From Rhodoferax sp. UBA4409 (lineage in GTDB: Bacteria; Pseudomonadota; Gammaproteobacteria; Burkholderiales; Burkholderiaceae_C), in the NCBI GenBank assembly GCA_002390825.1, contig DGQR01000096.1, positions 1 to 20,041 on the forward strand: 20,041 bases of DNA, in the 5' to 3' direction. The position numbers were made by a program, and so were the translations under genes. Of this stretch, positions 1 to 10,838 are shown one piece after another. Every line of letters begins with the position of its first letter. Positions within the stretch are counted from its first letter, which is position 1. The notes beneath the pieces are model-generated. The model was given only the letters and a program-made list of their open reading frames with translations, was not told the DNA's origin and searched no databases.

Positions 1-3000
1 CCTGCTGCGTTGTGCAGGTAGATGACTTTGCTGGCTTCGTCATCGTCGCCGACTTGCACTTGGGAGAGGCGGTTGCTGGCGTCATAGCTGAAGCTGCGCA
101 GGCCGTCACTGGTGAGGTTTCCTGCTGCGTCCAGTCCGTAGTTAACTTGGCTGCTTGTGGTGCTGGTGATTGGTTGACCTTTGGCGTTGAGCCGTTTGGT
201 GGTGTTGGTTTGGCTCCAGCCCAGGAGGCGGTTGCTGTCGTTGGCGATGGCCAGACTTTGGGCGGTGCTGAGTTGCAGGTCACTGCTATCGAAGTCCCCA
301 TCCAAATCCGTGTCGCTGGTGGTGGTGTCTGTGCTGCTCAGGCGGTTGCTGTTGGGGTCGTAGCTGTATTGGGTGCTAGCTCCGGGGCGGCTGAAGCTGG
401 TTAAGCGGTCCCGGTTGTCGTAGCCTGCGGTCCAGCTTAGGGGGACTGAGTAATAGCTGGCGGGGACTGCTGGTATGGCTGGTGTGGTGGCGGTGGCTGG
501 CACTTCCGGCACTGCGGCTTGCAGGGCCCAGAGGTTTTGCGTGAGTCCGGTAATGCGGCCTGCGACGTCGTAGCTGTAGCTGGCGAATTCATTGGTGACC
601 ATGCGGCCATTGGCATCAAAGCTGCGGCTTGCCGCATCGCATGGCGTGGCTTGGGCCGTGCTGCCGTTGCCGGTCAGGCAGTTCCAGTTCCAGGCTTTGG
701 GTTGGCCCAGAGCCGTGTACGTCAAGTTAGTGACGAATGGCAGCACGCGCTGGTTGGCTCCAGGTTCTTGCACGTCTACCTGCGTGATCTGGCCCACTTG
801 GGTGCCGGTGCCCAGGCGGTAGAACACTTGGAGGCCACTGGGGTAGCGAATGCTGGCCAACTGCCCGCCGGGGTGGTAGGTGTAGGCCGTTGTATAGCTG
901 CTGGGGTTGGCCGGGTTGTCGTTGACGGCTTGGGTTTTTTGCAGGATGCGGCCCAGGGCGTCGCGTGTGTACACCGTGCTGCCGCTGGCGTCGGTCATTT
1001 GCACCAGGTAGCCGGCGGGGTTGTAGGCCAGGGTTTGCGTGCTTCCATCACTCAGGGTGATGCCGGTGACTTGTCCCAGGGCGTTGCGGGTGTAGGTGGT
1101 GGTTTTACCCAGAGCGTCGGTCTTGCTGGCAATGTTGCCGGCTGCGTCTCGGGTATAGCTTTGGGTGCCGCTGTCCGGGCTGGTCTCGCTCAGCACTTCG
1201 CCCCAGGCGTTTCTTTGGTAGCTGGTGGTGATGCCTTTGGGGTCTTTGGCGGATGCGAGTTCACCCAATGCGGTCCAGGCCGTTTGGGTGCTGCTGTTGT
1301 CGGGCAGTGTGGTGGCCGTGGGGCGACGCAGGGCGTCCAGGGTTTGGGTGGTGGTCTGGCTTAAGGGGTCGGTTTGGCTTACGGCCTGGCCGTTGGCATC
1401 AAAGCCGTATTGGGTGGTGCCTTGGCTGGCACCTTGCCCGCTGGTGATGGCGCTCACCCGGTTCAGGCTGTTGACGACCAGGCTGGTGGCGTAGGCGATG
1501 TTGTTGCTGGCGTCGCTGATTTGCTCGCGGACGCGGTTGCCCATGCCGTCCAGGGTGTAGCTGGTGCGGTTGCCCCGGTTGTCGGTACTGGCGATCAGGC
1601 GTTGGGCTGCGTCGTATTGGTAGGACACGCTGTAGCCGTTGGGCAGGGTGGCGCTCTCTAGTTGGCCGGATGCGGTGTAGCTGTAGCGGGTGGTTTCGCC
1701 TGCGGCACTGATGCTGGTGATGCGCCCGCGCTGGTCGTAGGCGTAAGTGGTGACCAGGCCACCCGGCTCCGTCTGGCTGCTCAGGCGGCCTGCCGTGTCA
1801 TAGGTGTAGCTGGTGGTTTGCCCTAAAGGGTTGGTGGCGCTGGTGCGCTGGCCTTGGGGGTTGTAGGCATAGCTCCAGACTTGGCCCAGGGGGTCGGTGT
1901 GGGTGGCGACCAAGTTGCTGGGGGTGTAGGTCCAGGCCCAGGTGCGGGAAGTCGGGGAGTTGCTGCCGTTGCTAGCGTTACTGGCCCCGGTGGTGTCGGT
2001 CTCGGTCTGGTTCAAGACGTTGCCACGGCTGTCGTAGCTGATGTCGGTGGTCTTGCCGGGCTCGGTCAGTTTGACGGGCAGGCGCAGTGTGGGGTGCCAC
2101 TGGGTGCTGGTGGTCACGGCCTCGGGGCGGCCTGCGGCTTGGGTGGTGGATAGCGGCAGGCGGCGGGTGTTGTCCCAAGTGTACATAGTGAGTACACCGG
2201 CGAAATCGGTCTCGCTGTCGATGAGGCCGCTGGCGTTTTGCACGCGGCTGGCGGCGTCGCTTCCGCCCCTACTTCCACTGTTCTCGCTGGGTTTGTCGGC
2301 TCCGGTGACGGCGAGTTTGCCCAAGGTGGTGCCGTACTGGTAGGTGCGGGTGGTGCCCAGGGGGTCGGTGATTTGGGCGCTGCTCCAGTTGGAGGTAGCG
2401 GGGTAGCTCACCTTGTAGTAGTCGGCCCCGCCTGCGTAGCCGCTCTCTACCGCCCTGCCCTGTGCGTCGTAGACGACGGTGGCCAGGCGGGTGCCGCGCT
2501 CGTCGATGATGCCGGTCACGCTTTGGGGCCAGCGGCTGTCCTCAAAGAGGTAGGTTTTAGATGAATTATCTTGGTAGCGCACATTGGATATGCGCGAGCT
2601 GCTATCGAATGTGTAGCGCACGGTTTGCCCGTCGGGCAAGGTGGCGGTCTCTAGCTGGCCTGCTGCGGTGTAGCTGAATTGGATGCTGCGGCCGAAAGCG
2701 TTGGTGATGCTTCCTAACTGGCCGGCGCCAGGGCCTGCGGTGAGGTGGCTGTACGTGGTGGTCCAGCCGTTGCGTTCGGTTTTGCTCTGGAGCTTGCCGT
2801 TGCCGTCGAATTGCCAGGTGCTGTCGTCGTCAGTGAGTTTGAGGGTGTAGCTGCTTGGAAGGCTTGAGCCACCCAGGGTGCTGGTGGCGGTAATGGTGCT
2901 GGGGCCGCTGCTGTCTTTGAATTGGTTGGTGCCACTCACGGGCTCGAAGAGGCGGATGGAGCCGTTGCCTTCTGTCAGGCGGATGGAGGTAACTGCCAGA

Positions 3001-3605
3001 ATCGCGTTTCCACCAGTACCTGCGTTGGTTTGGATGCTCAGGCTGCTGCTGTGGTTGTGCGCCCAGCTTTGCCCCAAGCCGGGGTTGGCGGCAAACCCTG
3101 CGGCGCCACTGACGGACCAGCGGCTGCGGTAGGTGCGGGTGAGGCCTAAGGGGTGTGGGCCGGTGTCGGTGAAGTCTGTGTGGGTGTAGAGCTTTTCGCC
3201 GGTGGCGGGGAAGATGGGTTTGGGGGTGCACATCCCGGATTGGGGTAACTGACCCAATCCAGTTTCTGCTTGCGCTGGATGGGCATTTGGATAGGACACC
3301 GCAACATAGATGAGTTGGTTGTACCAAGCCTCGACAAAGCAAGTATCACCCTCGAATTTTGGGGTTCTACCACAAGTACTGTACGCAGGATAAGTACGAG
3401 CGTCCGGACTACCGGCTGGTAGCGGAGTTGATCGAAAGTAGCTGACTAACGCATCAGGGGCATGTATGTATTGCGGTTGGTCCTGACCAAAACCATGCTG
3501 CCCCGTCCACCTGAGTTCACTGTTCTGAGAAAAACTGCATTGACAAGCGAACAACAAATACACAGAAAGAAAGAAACAGCGCAAACCTCGAACAGTACAA
3601 ATCAT
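1..3605 (-). CDS. Secreted RHS/YD-repeat protein, C-terminus cut by window edge
   Basis: The frame is open from an ATG at 3605 (a TAA lies two codons upstream) to the left edge, giving at least 1201 codons. Residues 1-25 look like a Sec signal peptide: Arg6/Arg9, a hydrophobic stretch around FFLSVYLLFA, then SFS before Gln26. Residues about 125-200 resemble the DUF6531-type N-domain of RHS proteins (PATGEK, then LTRTYRSR, then LGQSWAHNHS). From about residue 300 to the edge there are many YD repeats, such as YDTAGRLSS, YDQRGRITS and YDNRDRLTS. The last visible residues are VIYLHNAA. Known family members form a hollow shell around a variable C-terminal toxin or effector, but that part and any immunity gene lie outside the window. 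The role (interbacterial toxin, surface protein or silent copy) cannot be decided here. The 5' end is more A+T-rich than the neighbouring genes, which fits acquired DNA. A possible ribosome site is the GGGG about 7 nt before the ATG. Confidence 0.93.
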   Translation of the reverse strand, partial: MICTVRGLRCFFLSVYLLFACQCSFSQNSELRWTGQHGFGQDQPQYIHAPDALVSYFRSTPLPAGSPDARTYPAYSTCGRTPKFEGDTCFVEAWYNQLIYVAVSYPNAHPAQAETGLGQLPQSGMCTPKPIFPATGEKLYTHTDFTDTGPHPLGLTRTYRSRWSVSGAAGFAANPGLGQSWAHNHSSSLSIQTNAGTGGNAILAVTSIRLTEGNGSIRLFEPVSGTNQFKDSSGPSTITATSTLGGSSLPSSYTLKLTDDDSTWQFDGNGKLQSKTERNGWTTTYSHLTAGPGAGQLGSITNAFGRSIQFSYTAAGQLETATLPDGQTVRYTFDSSSRISNVRYQDNSSKTYLFEDSRWPQSVTGIIDERGTRLATVVYDAQGRAVESGYAGGADYYKVSYPATSNWSSAQITDPLGTTRTYQYGTTLGKLAVTGADKPSENSGSRGGSDAASRVQNASGLIDSETDFAGVLTMYTWDNTRRLPLSTTQAAGRPEAVTTSTQWHPTLRLPVKLTEPGKTTDISYDSRGNVLNQTETDTTGASNASNGSNSPTSRTWAWTYTPSNLVATHTDPLGQVWSYAYNPQGQRTSATNPLGQTTSYTYDTAGRLSSQTEPGGLVTTYAYDQRGRITSISAAGETTRYSYTASGQLESATLPNGYSVSYQYDAAQRLIASTDNRGNRTSYTLDGMGNRVREQISDASNNIAYATSLVVNSLNRVSAITSGQGASQGTTQYGFDANGQAVSQTDPLSQTTTQTLDALRRPTATTLPDNSSTQTAWTALGELASAKDPKGITTSYQRNAWGEVLSETSPDSGTQSYTRDAAGNIASKTDALGKTTTYTRNALGQVTGITLSDGSTQTLAYNPAGYLVQMTDASGSTVYTRDALGRILQKTQAVNDNPANPSSYTTAYTYHPGGQLASIRYPSGLQVFYRLGTGTQVGQITQVDVQEPGANQRVLPFVTNLTYTALGQPKAWNWNCLTGNGSTAQATPCDAASRSFDANGRMVTNEFASYSYDVAGRITGLTQNLWALQAAVPEVPATATTPAIPAVPASYYSVPLSWTAGYDNRDRLTSFSRPGASTQYSYDPNSNRLSSTDTTTSDTDLDGDFDSSDLQLSTAQSLAIANDSNRLLGWSQTNTTKRLNAKGQPITSTTSSQVNYGLDAAGNLTSDGLRSFSYDASNRLSQVQVGDDDEASKVIYLHNAA
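279..314 (-). other. EF-hand-like calcium-loop motif inside the RHS repeats
   Basis: The 12 codons read DTDLDGDFDSSD. Acidic residues sit at positions 1, 3, 5, 7, 9 and 12 and Gly at 6, which is the spacing of an EF-hand or dockerin-type calcium loop. It sits in a segment inserted between the YD repeats YSYDPNSNRLSS and ANDSNRLLGWS. Calcium binding is an inference from the motif alone; only one loop is visible. Confidence 0.5.
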
Positions 3606-3709
3606 CCCTTAGCCCCATCTGCGATTCAAGAAAACACTAAGCCGCTTTTGGCGCGGAGCATAAGTTTCTGCCTGGGACTAAACCATCCCCCATTCGGGTG
3701 ATATTTGTT

Positions 3710-3727
3710 GCTTTGTGTATGCAAAGC
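3710..3727. repeat. Short inverted repeat upstream of the RHS gene
   Basis: GCTTTG and CAAAGC form a perfect 6-bp inverted repeat around a 6-nt centre, about 105 bp upstream of the RHS start codon. It could be a protein-binding site or a small hairpin. I see no convincing -35/-10 pair near it, and a match this short may be chance. Confidence 0.25.
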
Positions 3728-3758
3728 GCAGGTCACAAACAGCTTATTTTGCTCATCG

Positions 3759-3804
3759 TTTGATAGCTACCCGCGTAAATTCCACAGGCGCCAGAGGCAG
3801 ATTT
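3759..3804 (+). repeat. Interspersed intergenic repeat, copy A
   Basis: The stretch starts TTTGATAGCTACCCGCG, continues ATTCCACAGGCGCC and ends AGAGGCAGATTT. It resembles from memory a short repeat scattered between genes in Comamonadaceae genomes (TTTGATAGCTGC, then GCGC...GCGCTAGAGGCC). Independent support lies inside this window: 3765-3801 aligns without gaps to the complement of 17838-17874, with 27 of 37 bases identical. Its right end overlaps the hairpin downstream of glgP. Confidence 0.65.
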
Positions 3805-3821
3805 GACTTAAATCCGCCTCT
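3793..3821 (-). terminator. Hairpin just downstream of glgP
   Basis: AGAGGCAGATTT (3793-3804) and AAATCCGCCTCT (3810-3821) form a 12-bp stem, with one G-T wobble and a 5-nt loop, beginning 9 nt after the glgP stop codon. There is no T-run after it on either strand, so it is not a textbook intrinsic terminator. It may act as a 3' stabiliser, or as a terminator helped by Rho. One arm is the edge of the interspersed repeat, so the hairpin may be repeat-derived. Confidence 0.5.
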
Positions 3822-3830
3822 GCACACCCA

Positions 3831-6307
<2,477 letters not shown>

Positions 6308-6311
<4 letters not shown>

Positions 6312-7777
6312 TCTTGAATCAACCTTTGGTAAAGGTGGGTGTAGTGTCCGGCGGCGGTAGCCCAGTCGAAGGCAAGCTTCATGCCGGTTTGGCGCACGCG
6401 GTTCCATTCCGCCTTGCGGTGGTAGAGGGCAAAGGCGCGGCGCACTGCCTTTCGGTAGGCGGTTTCGTCAAACGCATCAAATACAAAGCCGGTGGCGGTG
6501 CGGTCCTCCAGGGTTTCGAGGTCGCTGTCCACCACCGTGTCAGCCAAGCCACCCACGCGGCGCACCAAGGGCAGGCTGCCGTATTTGAGGCCATACATCT
6601 GGGTCAAGCCACAGGGCTCAAAGCGCGATGGCACCAGGGTCACGTCGCTGCCGGCGAATACCCGGTGGGCAAAGGATTCGTCATAGCCCAGTTTCACGGC
6701 CACGCGGCCGGCATGGGTTTTGGCGCGCTCGGTGAAGGCCTGCTCCATCCATGTGTCACCGCTGCCCAGCACCAGCAATTGGCCACCACGGGACACAATT
6801 TCGTCCAGCCCGGCCAGCACCAGTGGCAGGCCTTTTTGTTCGGTTAAGCGGCTCACCACGGCGAACAGGGGCGCATCAGGTTCGATAGCCAGGCCCATGG
6901 TGCCTTGCAGCATGGCCTTGTTGATCGCTTTGCCTGCCATGTGGCGGGCGTCAAAATTTTGTTCCAGCAAGGCGTCGCTGGTCGGATTCCAGACCGTGTC
7001 GTCCACGGCGTTCAGAATGCCACTCAGGGCATCACGCCTTGCCATCAGCAAGCCATCCAGCCCGCAACCCTGCTCCGGCGTCTGGATTTCGCGGGCATAG
7101 GTGGGGCTCACGGTTGTGATGTGGCTGGCATAAAACAAGCCCGCTTTCATGAAGGAGAGCTGGCCATGGAACTCCATACCCTGCACGTGAAAAGCCTCGC
7201 CCGGCAGGCCCAGTTCGCCGAAGTATTGCGGGCCAAATACGCCTTGGTACGCCAAGTTGTGCACGGTGAATACCGAAGGTACGCGCGTGGCGCCACGGTC
7301 GGCCCAGAGCTTGAGGTAAGCGCTGGCCAAACCTGCGTGCCAGTCGTGGCTGTGCACCAGTTGGGCGCGCCACAGGCTGTCCATGCCATGTGCGAGATGG
7401 GCCGCCGCTTGACCAAGTGCTGCGAAACGGCGGTGGTTGTCGCCATATGGCTGCTTGTTGGCATCTTCATACGGGTTGCCCGGGCGCTCGTAGAGCCCAG
7501 GCGCGATCAGCACATAAGCGCCCTGCTGCATGTCACCGCGGGCGAGTGCCGGCAAGTCACCATAAACAACTTCCACCATTTCGCCCCAAGGCATCACAAA
7601 AGCGCCCACCGGGCTCGGGTTGCGCAAGCCCGCCACGATGGCCGGAAAACCCGGCAGCAGCACCCGCAAATCGCAGCCGGCTTCATGCAAAGCCGCCGGC
7701 AGCGCACCGGCAATGTCAGCCAGCCCTCCGGTTTTGAGCAGAGGGAAAATTTCGGCACTGACTTGCAGGATGCGCAT
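6308..7777 (-). CDS. glgA: Glycogen synthase (ADP-glucose-dependent)
   Basis: GlgA transfers glucose from ADP-glucose to the non-reducing end of a growing alpha-1,4-glucan. It is a GT5-family enzyme with two Rossmann-like halves. The 489-aa protein starts MRILQVSAEIFPLLKTGGL; the KTGGL motif (Lys15) is the ADP-glucose-binding signature at the N-terminus. The C-terminal half carries SRFEPCGLTQMYGLKYGSLP with Glu387 in the catalytic EPCGL position, followed by the VRRVGGLADTV loop. The length is close to E. coli GlgA (477 aa). It starts 23 nt after the glgC stop, and its TGA overlaps the glgP ATG. The ribosome site is weak (AAAGA), consistent with coupling to upstream translation. Confidence 0.97.
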
Positions 7778-7800
7778 GGGCGGTCTTTCGTTGAACTAAT

Positions 7801-9105
<1,305 letters not shown>

Positions 9106-9112
9106 GGGTTTG

Positions 9113-9118
9113 TCTCCT
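9113..9118 (-). promoter_or_regulatory. Strong ribosome-binding site of glgC
   Basis: AGGAGA lies 7 nt before the ATG at 9105. It is among the best ribosome sites in the cluster and fixes the longer glgC start over the two internal ATG codons at residues 17 and 21. Confidence 0.8.
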
Positions 9119-9164
9119 GTCGCTTAGGTTTTTTTGAAAAAATTGGGGCCTGTGCTTCTGCGGC

Positions 9165-10796
9165 TCAGGTCGTCACGGTGGGTTGGTTCATGCCGGTGAA
9201 ATGGCGGATACGGGCCACCATTTCAGCCAAGGCAATAAGAGGTTGCAGTGCCTCTTGGGCCGGGATGTCCTGGCGGCTGGCATCGGGTTCGTGGCGCTCC
9301 AGGTAGACGCGCAAAGTGGCCCCCTCGGTGCCGGTGCCAGAGAGGCGGAACACCACGCGCGAACCATCGGTCAGCACAATGCGCACGCCCTGTTTCTGGC
9401 TCACGCTGCCATCCACCGGGTCGGTATAGGCAAAGTCATCCGCGAAGGCCACCGGCAATCCGGCAATGGTGGTGTCACCCAAAGTGGGTAAAGACGCACG
9501 CAAGTCGCGCATCAGCGCGTCAGCCTGCTCGGTAGGAATGCCCTCGTAGTCGTGGCGCGAATATACGCAGCGGCCATATTGCGCCCAGAGCTCACGCACC
9601 AGCGCCTCGACTGACTTGCCACTGGCGGCAATCAGGTTGAGCCAAAACAGCACCGCCCACAAGCCGTCTTTTTCGCGGACGTGGCTGGAGCCTGTGCCGT
9701 AGCTTTCTTCGCCACACAAGGTGACTTTGCCGGCATCCATCAAGTTGCCGAAAAACTTCCAACCGGTGGGGGTCTCGAAACACGGAATGCCCAGCGCTTT
9801 TGCGACGCGGTCCACCGCGGTAGAGGTGGGCATGGAGCGGGCCACACCGGCAATGCCAGAGCGGTAGCCCGGCACCAACGTAGCATGGGCTGCGATCACA
9901 GCCAAGCTGTCGCTGGGCGACACCACAAACTTGCGGCCGACGATCATGTTACGGTCAGCGTCCCCATCGCTAGCAGCCCCCATGTCGGGTGCGTCGGCGG
10001 CAAACAAATGGGCGATCAGGTCTTCGGCGTTGACCGGGTTCGGATCCGGGTGCAAACCGCCGAAATCTTCGAGTGGTGTACCGTTTACCACCGTCCCCGC
10101 CGGAGCACCCAGCTCGCCTTCCAGCAAGGCTTTGGCGTAGGGGCCGCCCACAGCGCACATGGCGTCATAACGGAGCGTGAAGCCGCCTGCAAACAACTTG
10201 CGGATAGCGTCAAAGTCAAATAGGCCACGCATCACTTCGGCGTAATCCGACACAGGGTCAATGACTACCACCTCGGTACTGCTGATGTGCTGGCTGCCCA
10301 GAGTGTCCAAGCTGATGTCAGGCGTGCTCATGGTGCGGATCTCGCGGACCAGCTTGGTGCGCTCGTAAATCGCGTCGGTGACCTTTTCAGGCGCGGGGCC
10401 CCCGTTGGCTACGTTGTATTTAATGCCGAAGTCGCCATCCGGACCGCCGGGATTGTGACTGGCCGACAGCACGATGCCGCCGCTGGCGCCATGGCGGCGG
10501 ATCACAGCGCTGACTGCGGGTGTCGACAAAATGCCGCCCTGCCCCACCAGCACACGGGCATAGCCTTTGGCGGCTGCCATGCGCAGAATGGTTTGAATGG
10601 CTACGCGGTTGTAGAAACGGCCATCGCCACCCACCACCAACGTCTGTCCGGCCGCATCCGGCAAAACATCGAACAGTGCCTGGACAAAGTTTTCCAAGTA
10701 ACGGGGTTGCTGGAACACGGTGACTTTTTTGCGCAACCCCGAAGTACCGGGGCGCTGGCCATCAAAGGGCGAAGTGGGCAGTGTGATGCGTGGCAT
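9165..10796 (-). CDS. pgm: Phosphoglucomutase (alpha-D-glucose phosphate-specific)
   Basis: Pgm interconverts glucose-6-phosphate and glucose-1-phosphate through a phosphoserine, linking central metabolism to GlgC and GlgP. The 543-aa protein has the four expected elements in order: the active-site loop LSASHNPGGPDGDFG with Ser113 as the phosphoserine; the magnesium loop SDGDADRN; the sugar-binding loop CGEESYGTGSSHVREKDG; and the phosphate-binding loop RLSGTGTEGATLRVYLE near the C-terminus. This is the alpha-PGM type rather than the shorter ManB/GlmM type. The start MPRITLPTSPFDGQRPGTSGLR fits the family. No good ribosome site is visible before the ATG, and the 42-nt gap to glgX suggests readthrough from upstream. 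Its place inside the glg cluster points to a dedicated supply of glucose-1-phosphate. Confidence 0.96.
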   Translation of the reverse strand: MPRITLPTSPFDGQRPGTSGLRKKVTVFQQPRYLENFVQALFDVLPDAAGQTLVVGGDGRFYNRVAIQTILRMAAAKGYARVLVGQGGILSTPAVSAVIRRHGASGGIVLSASHNPGGPDGDFGIKYNVANGGPAPEKVTDAIYERTKLVREIRTMSTPDISLDTLGSQHISSTEVVVIDPVSDYAEVMRGLFDFDAIRKLFAGGFTLRYDAMCAVGGPYAKALLEGELGAPAGTVVNGTPLEDFGGLHPDPNPVNAEDLIAHLFAADAPDMGAASDGDADRNMIVGRKFVVSPSDSLAVIAAHATLVPGYRSGIAGVARSMPTSTAVDRVAKALGIPCFETPTGWKFFGNLMDAGKVTLCGEESYGTGSSHVREKDGLWAVLFWLNLIAASGKSVEALVRELWAQYGRCVYSRHDYEGIPTEQADALMRDLRASLPTLGDTTIAGLPVAFADDFAYTDPVDGSVSQKQGVRIVLTDGSRVVFRLSGTGTEGATLRVYLERHEPDASRQDIPAQEALQPLIALAEMVARIRHFTGMNQPTVTT

Positions 10797-10838
10797 GGTG
10801 GTGTGACAGAGGTGGAAATACGGTTGAAGAAATGGTTA

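Noticed and set aside
519..1364. Long plus-strand open frame antisense to the RHS gene, with Gly/Val/Ala-rich translation
   Set aside because: It is the mirror of YD-repeat codons in high-G+C DNA. The minus frame gives recognisable RHS text throughout, and the plus product has no domain-like features.
1..3605. Tandem DNA repeats or a CRISPR-like array in the RHS region
   Set aside because: The repetition is at the protein level (YD motifs), irregular in length and diverged in DNA; there are no uniform repeats and spacers.
6312..6407. Longer N-terminus for GlgP from a start at 6407
   Set aside because: It would add 32 residues rich in Arg and Pro inside glgA, whereas the ATGA overlap at 6311 gives a normal-length protein.
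9126..9145. TTTTTTTGAAAAAA between pgm and glgC as a terminator or promoter
   Set aside because: It is an A/T tract without a G+C stem, and a terminator here would split the glycogen cluster; no -35/-10 pair fits well.
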